NCBI GenBank assembly: GCA_932294295.1
Contig: OW028582.1
Location: 39,034,204 to 39,098,203, forward strand
Reading direction: 5' to 3'
DNA length: 64,000 nucleotides
From: Alitta virens
Taxonomy: Eukaryota > Annelida > Polychaeta > Phyllodocida > Nereididae
Part shown: positions 33,691 through 45,535 of the stretch, one piece after another
Position numbering within the stretch: position 1 is the stretch's first letter
How the letters are laid out: the number at the start of each line of letters is the position of its first letter
Position numbers and translations under genes: made by a program
Notes under the pieces: model-generated
Told to the model about the DNA's origin: nothing
Databases searched by the model: none
The model's input: the letters and a program-made list of their open reading frames with translations, nothing else

Positions 33691-34125
33691 TGATTGGCTA
33701 TTTGTAATCAAAAAAGAAATTTAGATAAAAATGTGAATGTAACATTTAATATTTAATATTTATCAATGTTGAACAAACATTTTATATTTCTGCTTAAATA
33801 GTTTTGTGCCTGTATATACATAATGTATGGGTTGTGTGATAGAAAATTTCCTCTCTTCTCCAGCTTCTATGGAGAGTTTCTATCTCCCATTCTTAATTGA
33901 TACCAATATATTGTACATGATAAGAAGTGGCTATCAGCTGCTACTGGAGTGGGTGACAACAGGGAGGGGGTGAAATCACAGAGAGGTGAAGGGAGGGGGT
34001 TGAACACCCAGCATCAGCTGGTATCAATCATCAGTGATAAAGATCTAAATCACCCCTTTTGAAGTGGATACTGCTGCCATCTAACATATTATTAATGAAT
34101 TGCAAAGGCTTCCAGAATTTAGTAA

Positions 34126-34552
34126 AGCCCATTGCACACGGGAATCACATATGATGGCATCACAACCCCTTCTTGTGATGCCAGCATAATGTGCTGCACA
34201 TGGAGATGGACCCCATGACAGAGTCACAACCCCTCACTAGCCATTATGGAGTTGTTGCAAACTAGGGTTTGCTACATTCTAAGTCAAGTCAAAACCCCTC
34301 GCATCTGATTGGCTATTAGCAGGCCAGGCCCCTGTGACCACGGCATAAACTGCTGCACACGGGGTTTGCATCATGGAAAGTCTCTGATTCCATCATGGAA
34401 TATCTAGCAGTGCTAGATACCCATGATCTCGTCACAAGTCATATGTGATGCGATCATAGTCCACTGCACATGGGAAAATTTGGTCATGAGAAGGGGTTGT
34501 GACCAAATCATATGTGATCACGGCATAGAAAAACTCTCGTGTGCAATGGGCC
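34126..34552. mobile_element. 427-bp MITE with TAA target-site duplication
   Basis: Terminal inverted repeats AGCCCATTGCACACG (34126-34140) and CGTGTGCAATGGGCC (34538-34552) match except at the outermost base. TAA flanks both ends (34123-34125 and 34553-34555). The 3-bp TWA duplication is the PIF/Harbinger (or related) signature. The interior is non-coding, with repeated CATATGTGATC/ATGATCA motifs and GTCACAACCCC in both orientations. Confidence 0.8.
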
Positions 34553-36640
34553 TAATTACAGTAGAGCATTCCTCTTTTATGGTAGCTGTTCTATCGCTAC
34601 CATATTTGTGGTAATGATAGAGCATTACTGTTTCATAGTAATTCACCCGACTGATATCGAGATTATGGCGCGTGGCATAATCCTCGCCATGTGGGTGCCA
34701 ATATGAACCGGCTGGGAGGGCTGCCATGAACGTAAGTAATAAAAGACATAATCATACTGTGGGGGATGTGCACTAGCTTACTAAAAAGCCGTAACATTGT
34801 GCACACCCCTTACATTATAAATGAAAAGAAAAGGAGGCTATGTAAATATGAACGAAATTAAATTGGCAAATGTATATAGGCCTAGTCATGATGTCTCTCA
34901 GAATACATCCATCATAAATAATGACTTAAATGACTCCAAATTTAGTTCACAGTAAGTTGAAACTAATGCAAACTTTTACAATGAAAACACATAGTAGCCC
35001 AAGGATTAATTAGTATGACTGGTATATGATAATGGCTAACATGCATAAAACTTTGCCAGAATATGTCAAAAGGAGTGTAGCTGTATGTGATATTTTGAAA
35101 TTAAGATTTTATGATAATGCAAAAATTGAAAAAACAAGTATCCCCATAACTAAAAATCCCGCACCATATAATTAAGCTCATATTAATCTAAAAAAGTCAT
35201 TTGCTTTAAATCCGGCATGAAAGCGCATCCAGTTGTCATTATGACTTTCTATTCCATTACACTGCAGCAAAAAATCATCACAAGACTATAACATAAAATA
35301 TCATAACATGTTATAACACAATATACGAAAAATATCACTCACAATAACCCAGACTAGCTGATGCTTTGCTTCCTGTTCGCTGCACAGATGAATGTGCAAT
35401 GATTCGGCAGCCAGACAGCCAGACAGCCAGACAGCCTAACAACTGCATCCGCATCTCTAAGTTTGTTTTTCACCTTCCCCACACCATTCCTAATAAATCA
35501 CCTCTATAGGTAGATTCTACAAATATATGTATACTGTTTACAAAAAAAATGTATATTTAAGACACGCATATTACATATGTCCGACCTTTCAGGCCTATTT
35601 AGCCAGTATTGACATCAGCAATAGAAACATGTGTAAGTACTTTACAAAGTTGTACAAGTTCAATGAAATACTAATTAATATAAATGAATTTTCAATGTTC
35701 ATGAATATTGAATAACAGATTTAATGACCGAGCCACGACTATAAAAGGCCTTAGCTGGAGCGAGACACGACGAGAGGGCTCATTTGTGTCCAACCCCTCG
35801 AAACGTCTATTGTTTTCTCAAATTATGAAAGTTAATCTATAACATTCTTTTCAATTTGGTATGGGCCTGTTCCTGAATTTATGCAAAACGAAATATGTTC
35901 TTCCCAGCGTTTGCCTTGGAATATTAGTTGAAATATTTTTTTAATACAAAATTTTACGGATAAACTGGGAGATGTTCTTCAGTTTGATTGACAGGCCCTA
36001 ATGACAATTGAATGATGTCAAGAACTCTGCTAAAAGTAGACCTCTTTTGCATAGAAACCTCGTGTTTCACTACATGTTTTGTGAAACTAGAAGGTGTCCT
36101 CTTTCAAGTGATACCAAATTCATGTGGTGCCTTCATGTGTTGAACCTGGGCCTATATTCACTTGGTCAGCCCCCGGACCATACAGACCATAAGTGCATTA
36201 GGAAGGGGTAAGTTATATAATGGATAATCAATGTGTGGTGCCATTAGCGTGCCCTGGCAATACATACCATCGTTCGTGTACATGATATACTAAATTACTA
36301 CTATCATTGATTAGCTCTATGCTCTGTTTTATTGCCGACAAGTAATGGATATTGTCAACTGCCAAATGTGTGAGACATGTCGTACTAGTTAATTACTGAT
36401 GATGCATAATATTCACACGTACATAGCTTTGGACACTTACCATTGTAATAAACTGCCCACACATAATAATTGGTGTTTATGCAAACTCAGCAACAAAATA
36501 AAATCACCTCACCTCATAATAACAGTCCCTGTCCCCACACCAGAAAGCTACATCCTCTGTATGTACTTGGTCTAGTTCCCATGTAAGGTACATTCCCTTG
36601 ATTTGGATACCATGATCGCACAGTTTTTGGTACACAGTTG
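34553..36640. other. Non-coding region without a supported gene
   Basis: AT-rich sequence. It contains an 8-bp tandem repeat (CCAGACAG x3, 35411-35436) and a good TATA box at 35740. Short frames lack recognisable motifs. Nothing else is supported. Confidence 0.4.
35740..35748 (+). promoter_or_regulatory. Possible TATA box (TATAAAAGG)
   Basis: Strong TATA consensus inside a locally GC-rich phrase (CGACTATAAAAGGCCTTAG). A GGGGTAAGTT splice-donor consensus follows at about 36207. This could be the first exon of an unseen gene or a transposon promoter. No protein homology backs it. Confidence 0.25.
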
Positions 36641-37690
36641 GGCATAATGGTCTCAGATCAGTGAAGTTGGCTACCCGAACCTAGCTATCTGACAGCTACC
36701 CGGCAGCTACCTGAAGATGTAAAGTTAGCTACCCGAACCCAACTACCTGACAGCTACCTGGCAGCTACCCGAACTTTCCATGTATATAACTCAAAAACAG
36801 TTGAGTGTAATTTTTCCGTTTTTGCGCCAAAAGATACTTAGGGCAAGCTTTACGTTCTAGAATTTTTTCAGAATTTTCTGAGCACAACGAAGATGTGATA
36901 AATCAAAAAAATTTAAAAAATGACGTTTTTTACCATAACGCAAACGGTAGCTTTTTGGAGTGTCCGGTTGAGAAAGCGCCGGTAGAAAACAAAAATTAAC
37001 TTTTGTGTCTAACTTTTAGCATAGACAAAACTAGTCTTTACAACCCTTAAAGGGGTCAAATTCATTAGTACTTTCGGGTAGCTGCCAGGTAGCTGGAATT
37101 TGGCTCGCCTCTTTTTTGCCACCCTCTCGTAAACGGTTTCACGGATCTTTACCGTTTTTGACACAAAGATACATTCGGCATAGGTCTACATTTTAGAATT
37201 TTTTCAGAATTTTCCGAAGCGTTACGGCTCTAAAATATCAAAAAAACTCAAAACCAACCTCTTTTACCGTAGCTGCGATTGTAAATTTACCGGTTGACCG
37301 GTTGGGACAGTACCGGTAAAAAACAAAAAATTAACTTTTGTATCTAACTTTTGCAATATGTAAAACTGACCTGTGCACCCGTTAAGTGGGTGTAATTAGG
37401 CCTTAGATTCAGGTAGCTGCCAGGTAGCTAGCTTCGCTATTGCATATTCCTTGAAAACAGTCAAAAGTGATTTTTCTGTTTTTGAGCCAAAATATACTTA
37501 AGGCAAAGGTTTACGTTCTAGAATTTTTTCGGAATTTTCTAAGCATGTCTAAGATGTGATAAATCAAAAAAAATTGAAAAAATGACGTTTTTTACCGTTA
37601 CGCAAACGATAGCTTTTTGGAGTGTCCGGTTGAGAAAGCGCCGGTAGAAAACAAAAATTAACTTTTGTGTCTAACTTTTAGCGTACACAG
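36640..37690. repeat. Satellite-like array, about 330-bp units
   Basis: Three related units, anchored by TACGTTCTAGAATTTTTTC (36851), its diverged form (about 37188) and again (about 37512). Each has an AACTTTTGTGTCTAACTTTT phrase and CCGGTTGAGAAAGCGCCGGT or a variant. Units 1 and 3 resemble each other more than unit 2. A short cluster of GCTACCCGAACC/CTACCTGACAGC repeats precedes it. Confidence 0.8.
36751..37095. mobile_element. Inverted-repeat element with perfect 23-bp arms
   Basis: The arm at 36751-36773 (CAGCTACCTGGCAGCTACCC then GAA) is exactly complementary to 37073-37095. A degenerate third copy of the right arm lies at about 37408. The non-coding interior is one unit of the 330-bp array, so the array probably grew from tandem or nested copies of a small terminal-inverted-repeat element. 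No target-site duplication is clear. Confidence 0.7.
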
Positions 37691-38954
37691 AACTGGTCCA
37701 CTCTCTTTCATATTCATACTCTGGTTAATATATTTTTTCCTACATCTTGATGCATTGTGTAGTTCTGCAGTCACTGTAAGTAAAACAGTTTTTATGACAG
37801 CTATTTTCACAGATCTAAATCTAAACAATTTTTATCATTTAAAGCATAGTCTGATTGATGAAAGTAAAAAGTTATAGATAGATAGCATTTCCCACCATTT
37901 TCGGAGGGCTGCATCTTGTGGCTAGAACCTCTTCTGATGATTCAAGTCAATGTGATCGGCGAATAATGCCAGCGTAGGATAAAATTACAGCCCAAAAACA
38001 TTGAGAAGCTGTCGCACAGCTATGTTTGCCTACATACTAAGCCACAATGCGATACTCCCCCGGTAACTTTTGCTTTCATCTGGAAACCAAAATGTTGACA
38101 AGGACATCATGGACATCACAAACTGAGAACAAAAGTTCTTTCCCCCTTTCATACAATAATTCATACTCAATTTATACCCATAGACTCATTTAATCTTTAA
38201 GAGTATTTGTCCATTTTGTGAAAGTCATCAGAATTACAACACAGAGGAAAACAAATCCAAACAATAAGGATATTTTCATGCTTTTTGTGAAGCAATCTAC
38301 AGAGGTGAGTATGAAGATTCAAGGATCCCAAGCAGAGACAGTTACAAATGCCGCATTTGCATTGCATTTTAAATGCATATGCACTTGCAAACATTTGCCC
38401 TTACATTTGCATTTTTTAAACTGAATATTTACATTTGCATTTGATTTTAAAACATTTGCATTTTTTCAAATGTCTTTCTAAATGCTAGTTTGGGTAAGAC
38501 TTGAAAATAAGCACATACTAATATTCTAAGTTATAATTAATTACTTGTAATATAACTTACACAGATTAAAAAGTTCACACAGTTGATAGTTCATTACAAA
38601 TTGATAAACAATTATTAGCTAAATGGTCTTCACAAAAGAATGAAAAAGTGGCATTTATTGTATAGGTTAATGTTGCTCAAATTGTCAATTACTCAATCAA
38701 TAAGAGTTGTATATACATCAAGTTTCTTATATTATTATCTGCTATTAAAGTGTGCATTGAAACACTTTGAGGTATTTTTAGTACACATCATGTCAGAAAT
38801 TTACCCCATGGTGTCTTGTGTTACCTATTTGATAAGCTGTCCAATGTATTGATGATCTCTTTTCTAATATCATTTATCTTATCTCATTTTAAATGATGCA
38901 TTTTATCTGATTTTTACGGTGGCTGGGATAGGACATGCACTTTTTATTTTTTAT

Positions 38955-39070
38955 TTCGTTCTCACGAAATAGTATTCATGCAGTATTTCGTTATAACGAC
39001 ATAGTATTTCGTTATAATGAATTACTAATTCGTTCAAACAAAATACTTATTTTGTTTGGACAAAATATTA
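38955..39070. repeat. TTCGTTATAACGA palindromic repeats
   Basis: TATTTCGTTATAAC recurs with partners ACGAAATAGTAT and TTTGTTTGGACAAAATA, forming overlapping short palindromes. Possibly a small fold-back element. Confidence 0.6.
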
Positions 39071-39732
39071 GTCCCTACAAGATCCAAGAAGTGCTGACAC
39101 TGGTTTTCCAGTGAACCCATCAAAGTTACCTTCTTTTTAACAGAATAAGACACAAGAAAAATGCACACTGTTAATTGAGTAATGGCTTGGAGAAATTAGA
39201 CCAGGAGAGGACACTGGGGTACATCAAAGGTAGAATTAGACCCACCCCCCTTCTCCCAACCCCCACCAAACATTTCCAACCCCACCCCTGCAGTTTCGTT
39301 AAGTGCATTTGATTGAAAACCTATGTCTGGTCATGCTCTTCTGTTGTGACACTGAGGCCTATCTGTCTGTCTATCTATCTATCTATCTGGGTTGTAGATA
39401 AATTAGGTTATCCCCTACTGAAGACAAAAGGGTGTAGCCACATTGGGGGGGGGGGGGGGGGCGATATGGGGTCAGATCAAGGGAGTTCCACCACTGGTCA
39501 AATGACTTTGATTTCATGACTTACATTATGTAGGCCTATAAGCATGCAGTCCCCTCTTGTCTTATAGCTGCAGCCAATTTTATTTTTTCGATTTAATAAC
39601 CTGGTATCCTGTTTGTCATCTTTTTCTACTTGTTGTGGTGTAGGCTAACATATTTTTACGAGCTTCTGCAAATACAGTGTGATCCAGCTAATATATGTAT
39701 GCAGGTAAAGATATCATATAGTGTGCTTGATA

Positions 39733-39785
39733 GGTGATAGGATAGGATAGGATAGGATAGGATAGGATAGGATAGGATAGGATAA
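39733..39785. repeat. (GGATA)n microsatellite
   Basis: About nine near-perfect GATAG/GGATA pentamers. Confidence 0.95.
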
Positions 39786-40004
39786 GATGCTTTTTCCCCC
39801 ATTCCAGGCAATCTTCATGTGCAACTTCTAAGCTGAATGGCATTTGGAGATGTTCCCTTGTACTTGGTGTCTATGCTTAAGCAAATAAAATTCTCCATAC
39901 ATGTGTAACGTAAGTGCATGGGTCCCTCTCTTTCAGTTGATCAATCAACCCTTGCGAGTGGGAAAGAACTTGCCTAAAAGGGCTGCACTAAGTTCACTTT
40001 CTGC

Positions 40005-40270
40005 TATCTATCTATCTATCTATATATATATATATATATATATATATAGATCTTTATCAATCAATCAATCAATCAATCTACCTATCTATCCATCTATCCA
40101 TCTATCCATCTATCTATCTATCTATCTATCTGTCTGTCTGTCTGTCTGTCTGTCTGTCAGTCTGTCCATCTGTCTGTCTGACTGTCTAGCTGTCTGTCTG
40201 TCTGTCTGTCCATCTGTCTATCTGGTTGTCTGTCTGTCTAGCCGTCTGTCTCTCTGGATGGATGGTTGGT
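40005..40270. repeat. Compound microsatellite (ATCT, AT, AATC, CTGT)
   Basis: Successive tetranucleotide tracts (ATCT)n, (AT)n, (CAAT)n, (ATCT/ATCC)n and (CTGT)n. It produces a spurious low-complexity Ser/Leu/Ile/Cys open frame. Confidence 0.95.
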
Positions 40271-41277
40271 CAAATGACTCTTGGTTTGTCGATTGGTTGG
40301 TCAGACAGTTAGTTGTTTGGTTTGGTTCGTTATCTGTCTAGTCTATAATATTCCGTGTGTCTGTCTGTAGTACAACTGAATATAGAATTATATATGTGCC
40401 ACAATAAATTTCAGGTAGGCCTTCCTTCTAATATTACATTGCAAAGACCTGATATACCTATTACAAGATAAGAAGCCATATGAGTCTGCCATTGATATCA
40501 TATGTCAGTAATAATCACAGTGCTAAGAATTGCATGGTTGACCCATTAATAATCAAATACAGTGTATACTATACAAGTGGTCGCTATAGGGCAGATTTGA
40601 CAGTGATTCTTAAATTACATTTCAGTTATTTTTCTGTTAACTTCCAATAACCATCATATAACTGGTTAAGTTTGTTTAACTAATACACCTTGTGTCGCAT
40701 TGGTAACATAATGTGGACTCCAAACAGCCGCATCATCTCATCATTATGTCTGCCTCGGCTAGATGGTCACATAAGCTGACTAAGTAGCATTGAGACATTA
40801 GACATTGAGACATGTGAAAGAATAATGTGTATTGCTGGTTATATATAGTTGTGTAATCTGTACAGTCAATGTATTGCAAATGTATATGGCTTATATGATA
40901 TAACACGTCTCAGAGAAACAATCTCTATACATGTATATTTACATGATTTCACAAGCATTAATGACACTAATTTAACCCAAATTATAAGCATGGTATCAAG
41001 CTCACCTTGTGTGTGTGTGGTTTCAGGGACTAGTAAGGACTGACTGGCTGCATATGTTATAACCCAGTTTCAAGGCACCAGGAAGTTCTGAAAATTGGGG
41101 AAACACCACAACAACGTTTGCGTGGTTTAAACTGATTAATATGTGCATACATTTTTGTATATTGTTATGTAGACTGCATAGCTGACCAATTAAGGTAATA
41201 AATGTTATAAATGGTATAAAGTAATTAATGAATTACATCATATAGTAGGAAAACACTGAATTAAATGAACAATTTAC

Positions 41278-41447
41278 AGCTGTCCATGGAACAGGACCCC
41301 TACAACCCAAGAGGTGGCAGCACCAAGCCAGAAGGAGGGATAGCCACCTACTGACAAACTCAAGCTGTCCCTGGAACAGGACCCCTACAATCCAAGAGGT
41401 GGCAGCACCAAGCAAGAAGGAGGGATAGCCACCTACTGACAAACTCA
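41278..41447 (+). repeat. 85-bp tandem pair in the LTR U3
   Basis: 41278-41362 and 41363-41447, starting AGCTGTCC(A/C)TGGAACAGGA, differ at only a few bases. The same pair is present in the 3' LTR (63803-63972). The position near the LTR start suggests enhancer-type U3 repeats, as in many retroviruses. Confidence 0.9.
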
Positions 41448-42033
41448 ATGGACAAATGACCAGCCAAATGAAGACCCAGATGACCACACAACAGAATTAT
41501 AAATAGAGAGACCTAAGGACCTGCTATTATTGTGAATGATATATATATGTATGTAGATATTTAGAAACAATAGACAAAAACCTGTATTAATTTGAAATAT
41601 AAATGTAAACAGAGTCCACATGAGCAAGGACACTGGAAAATGCATGAGTTGTGAATATTATACAAATAGGAATTAGATAAAGAATAAACAATCATGATGA
41701 GAGAGGAAAAATAAGTAGAATTAACCAATTAATAAGAAAAGGAACTAGGATGATGATATGAATAAAAACCACCAAGCCTTAGCAAATAGAACACTATTTA
41801 GGCAAGAATTGATGAACTATAGAAACACACTAGGCAGGCTATGGACTATAGAGAGCTACCTGACAAAACCTGAAGCCAAGTAAGGAATAGTTGTGGGAAT
41901 AGCTGAGACTCTAGCCTAGAGGGAATGCTAAGCTAGCAGAGACATACTAGAATAGAGGGGAGGAGGGGCATTTAACATAGTCAGAAACTGGCACCAGGGT
42001 GTACCCCAGTATAGGAACCCTGGCCAGAGTTTG

Positions 42034-42041
42034 CATAAAAG
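42034..42041 (+). promoter_or_regulatory. TATA-like box of the LTR (CATAAAAG)
   Basis: TTTGCATAAAAGCAGAGG lies 170 bp before a strong splice donor. The solo LTR at 17.6 kb has the same arrangement, which supports a promoter role. Predicted transcript start is about 42065. Confidence 0.5.
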
Positions 42042-42203
42042 CAGAGGACAACTGATGGTTCTTGGTCAGAGCAATTTTTGTGGATCCTGAACCAGGTTGA
42101 TCAGAGCAGACTGTGGAAGATTCAACACCTCAAAGTCAGCAAGTCATAGGGAGCCTGCAGTGCCTTCAGCCTAACTGAGTCCTGTCAAATCCTTTAGGAT
42201 AAA

Positions 42204-42210
42204 GTAAGTG
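42204..42210 (+). promoter_or_regulatory. Candidate leader splice donor (GTAAGTG)
   Basis: GATAAAGTAAGTGCAG fits the donor consensus and lies downstream of the predicted start site. It could join to acceptors before the LRR/env genes (for example about 52474) or the accessory ORF (62134) to make subgenomic mRNAs. Confidence 0.45.
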
Positions 42211-42289
42211 CAGTTTTCTTTTCAACTATAAATCTGATAAGTTAGTGCATTTGGTGAATCAATATTGAGTTTGTTTAAAGTGTTTTGTC

Positions 42290-42780
42290 TTGGAAAGGAG
42301 TAGCAATAGGCTAGGTCCTTACCATAAATGTGTAAGGAACAATTAGTTTAGTGGCTACTTACGTCAATGAATTATTTCAAGAAGGTTTAGAGCATATGAA
42401 TTCTGAGACCTTGCTATAAACATATGGGGGACAATCTATATTGATACCTTTGTAATAGGAAATTATCTTAAGAGAGTATAGTTCGAGTGCTAAGGCTTTG
42501 TCGGTGTGTATGAGGAACATTAGTTGAACTCCTAAGGAAGTTTGGAGTATTGTTTCAGGAAGGTACGGCCTTGTCATACACATACGAAAGATAATTGTTA
42601 GCTAAACTGTTACAACTAGGTACATTGTTCTAAGAGAGTATGACTCTGGGAGATCAAGGCTTTGCCGTATGTTTATAGGGAATAATAAGTATATATCATT
42701 GATGGAAAAAGGGCCTTGTTTCAAGAGAGTGCAGCCAACTACTGGGGCTCTGTTACATGTTTTTGGGGGAAAGACACTAG
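42290..42780 (+). repeat. Six degenerate ~85-90-bp units inside the LTR
   Basis: Units starting near 42289, 42377, 42463, 42553, 42631 and 42719 share (T)CAAGAGAGTA/AAGGT..., then GGC(T)TTG(T/C)C, then a CATATG-like box, then GGG(A)ACAAT. Similarity between units is low, but order and spacing are kept. Confidence 0.55.
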
Positions 42781-43814
42781 TGTATTTTTCACTCGTGCAT
42801 TGTTATGAAATTCATGTATGTCTAATTGAGATCTCGGTATTTACTATTTTAATATAATTTTCCCACTATACCAAATTATAAGGTGTAGACACTGTTTAAA
42901 TTTACTATCAGCATCTCGAGTATTTATATAGCAGACCAACCTCCAATTATGTGTGATTAAACCCAGGTGCTAACAACTCTTGGTCACTTGGTTAATGATG
43001 CATTTTTGGCCTAGCTATTAGGGGTGAGTGTGTGACTTTCTTGCAATAGAATCTACCATTGAGTGGGTGCGCAACCATTTGGGGGATCAGATTTGAATGT
43101 ATTAATGTCCAGAAACTGTGCAATGAAGCTACTATTAATTAGTTACTAGCTAAAAATAGCTAATCAGAGTGTAGGATTGATGGAATCAGAAATCAATCAT
43201 TGTATGTGTGTAGTGTATTAGATGTTCAAGAATTGTGTGTTGAATTTATGATACCCAGTTAATGATTAGTTGAAAACAATGTAATCAAGATTCAAATTGA
43301 TGGAATTTAACATCAATTTTGTAGGAATATTGAACTTTAGGAGTTGCATGGTTATCTTTGAAAATACATATTGAAAACTCATAACCAAGCTTGTTTCTCC
43401 ATGTGTTTCAAATGACCACCAATGTAACTGCATATGAATAATGCAACAAAACCTCAAGAACAGGCAAGCGAGAATTATTACCCCAGTGCATGACTAGATA
43501 GAAGGAAGATTAAGGATATTTGCAAAGACCCTTGGCAGAGTTCGAAATCTGTGCAGTTACTATAACTGATAAGGGACACCTGTATATAGACTGGTACAAA
43601 TTAGATCTATTTCAGGCCGAAACAGTTATCAAGGTATTGATACAGAAGCAACAGACAAATCTCTGTGGCTTTCAGACTAGCCGGTAGCTAAGCTGTACAA
43701 TTAAACTGGAATCACTAATTTATCATTTCTAAGTACCTGGACCATACCTTGGTTCTAAACCTGAAATCAAAAGCACACCTAGACCGGTACAAGGACAACT
43801 GGAGTCTTATCACA

Positions 43815-43832
43815 TGGTGGAGTTAATCCGGG
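43815..43832 (+). other. Candidate primer-binding site
   Basis: TGGTGGAGTTAATCCGGG directly follows a CA end and starts with TGG, as needed to pair with a tRNA CCA end. I could not match the rest to a tRNA I know, so the assignment rests on position. Confidence 0.4.
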
Positions 43833-44416
43833 CATTTAACAGCGTAAAGCAATAAGTTAAATTAAAGATCAAAATCTAGGTGTGCAAGCAACAGGAAAGG
43901 TACTATATGATAAAATGCAAAGAGATTAAATTGAGAATAGACTGACGCTAGTGAGGGCGCCGGAGATAAGAGGGTTTAAATTAGGAATAGACTCACGCTG
44001 GCAAGAGCGCCAGAAATAACTAGCATACAAGCCACAAGGGCAAAGTAATGAGCAACTGAATAAGAAAACCCCGGGAGAGAAACCAATCAGACAGATCAGA
44101 TAACTAAGTGAGAAGATAGAAGGTGACAGCTGAGCGATAGGTAGTAAGAATAGCTAGGCAAGGCGGTAGGGAAAACGCACACCGCACAGAAAGGGCGATT
44201 AAGGCCAAAAGAGAGTAAACTAATTAGCAAGAAATAAGAAAGTTATAGAAGAACTAAGAAAACACATTAGACTATTACGGAAACAGAGCACTTATGAACA
44301 AACCTGGGAATTAAAACGTAGGAATTAGAAAGGGAATTAAGCACTAGAAGAAAAAAATAAAATAAAATAAATAAATAAATTTTCTTTTTCAAAGATAGAC
44401 AAGGGAATTACTAGAT
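43833..44416 (+). other. Leader between primer-binding site and gag
   Basis: Purine-rich, non-coding. Two phrases (AATAGACTGACGCTAGTGAGGG and AATAGACTCACGCTGGCAAGAG families, about 43935 and 43985) are repeated. Ends in an (AATA)n tract at about 44355. Probably holds the packaging signal. Confidence 0.5.
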
Positions 44417-45532
44417 ATGGAGAGTGCAATGGATATAACCACAGCCTCGAGGCCTAATATTACAGCGACATTACCTAGACAAAGAGACATAGAATATTTC
44501 ACGTCAAACGACCCGAAAGAAGCGGAATTAGCGATAGCTAGTACATTTGGGGAAACTATAGCAAGTTGTTTCTCATCAAGTGCCAACGCACATTGGAATG
44601 CAGTTGACACAAGCTTTATTCACCCAATACACAGAATAATTTTTGAAAGAACTTCGCATAGAAAGATAGAGGCAGGGGAAGCGGCGAAGATACTAGCCAC
44701 TGCTTATGCAGCCAAATTCATAAAGGGCCAAGATGTGAGAAAAGCTTTGGCCATGAGTTGGGAAGTACTAATTGGTATGAAACCACCAATGGGGGGCTTT
44801 ACTCAAGGAGATCATGACACTTTCCACAGAAACTTTGCAGGGCCAACACTAGCATCAGGAAATAGTGATAGACTATGGAAGATAGCTAGTAAAACACACA
44901 TGCTGGCCCAAAGAGAAATGAATATACCGAACTTAACTAATTTGATGAGAAATGCATTCAGAAACCAATTTGGATTTGACCCAGATGACCGACATGTTCC
45001 ACAGCAGACTCCGAAGAAAATTACAGGGACTGCAGCCATCTCAACAGGGGGGCCATTTGAGAACACCTCAACTGGATGGAAGCCGTATGTACAGAGGAAC
45101 ACCGGGGAGGGCGCCGCACCAACGCCGCCCACTGGCCCTACAGCAACTGGGATGCCTCACAACCCAGCAACAACCAACCAAGCGACAACCGCCAGAGGTA
45201 GCCTCCAGGGATACATCCAGACAACAGAACCAACAATGAAGTACAATAGACAATTACCCAATGCACCCATAACAAAGAATACAGAAAAATTTAAATCACC
45301 TCTAAAAAATAAACAATCCCATGTTTCTGGATCTCCGGACCTAAAAGATACACATGACCCTCCCTTTAAACCAGGTGCACATCCCTCGGGCGCTACACCA
45401 AAATTGTATAATTTCAAGAATGTTGTTTCAGCCATAAAAAGTCTCCAGACATCGCTTGGCGGCCCGCTAGCCACATCGACCCCCGCTCATCAGACCAAAG
45501 CGCAGTCACATGAGGCCCCCTACCTTGACTAA
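44417..45532 (+). CDS. Gag N-terminal segment 1
   Basis: 371 codons starting MESAMDITTASRPN. The first 200 residues look globular and helix-rich (for example AGEAAKILATAYAAKFI and TNLMRNAFRNQFGFD); the rest is rich in Pro, Thr, Gln and Gly. No zinc knuckle or known enzyme motif. The frame is the same as the next two gag segments, separated only by a TAA at 45530-45532. I infer an unusually long Gag N-terminal extension (matrix-like role). Either the stop is a mutation or it is sometimes read through. The function is not recognised directly. Confidence 0.6.
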   Translation: MESAMDITTASRPNITATLPRQRDIEYFTSNDPKEAELAIASTFGETIASCFSSSANAHWNAVDTSFIHPIHRIIFERTSHRKIEAGEAAKILATAYAAKFIKGQDVRKALAMSWEVLIGMKPPMGGFTQGDHDTFHRNFAGPTLASGNSDRLWKIASKTHMLAQREMNIPNLTNLMRNAFRNQFGFDPDDRHVPQQTPKKITGTAAISTGGPFENTSTGWKPYVQRNTGEGAAPTPPTGPTATGMPHNPATTNQATTARGSLQGYIQTTEPTMKYNRQLPNAPITKNTEKFKSPLKNKQSHVSGSPDLKDTHDPPFKPGAHPSGATPKLYNFKNVVSAIKSLQTSLGGPLATSTPAHQTKAQSHEAPYLD

Positions 45533-45535
45533 AAC

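Larger units (their letters stand above)
37700..41167. other. Non-coding, microsatellite-rich region
   Basis: No supported gene. Contains CATTTGCATT-type repeats (38340-38470), TTCGTTATAACGA palindromes (38955-39070), (ATCT)n at about 39365, a G-run at about 39445, (GGATA)n at about 39735-39785 and a large compound microsatellite at 40005-40270. The giant LTR element begins at 41168. Confidence 0.5.
41168..43814 (+). repeat. 5' LTR of the giant element
   Basis: The start is fixed by direct comparison with 63693 onward. The end is inferred from a CA dinucleotide at 43813-43814 followed at once by TGGTGGAG, as in a primer-binding site. It contains two 85-bp tandem units near its start, a degenerate array at 42290-42780, a TATA-like box and a splice-donor consensus. 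About 2.65 kb is very long for an LTR. The right border stays uncertain because only 308 bp of the 3' LTR are in view. Confidence 0.7.

Noticed and set aside
39901..40341. 146-codon plus-strand frame rich in Ser, Leu, Ile and Cys
   Set aside because: It is the translation of ATCT/CTGT microsatellites; no unique domain.
41233..41487. Minus-strand frame repeated in both LTRs
   Set aside because: It is the complement of the 85-bp tandem LTR repeats; the duplication in both LTRs explains its apparent conservation.
43815..43832. Naming the primer tRNA from the candidate primer-binding site
   Set aside because: Beyond the terminal TGG I could not match a tRNA acceptor stem; naming one would be a guess.
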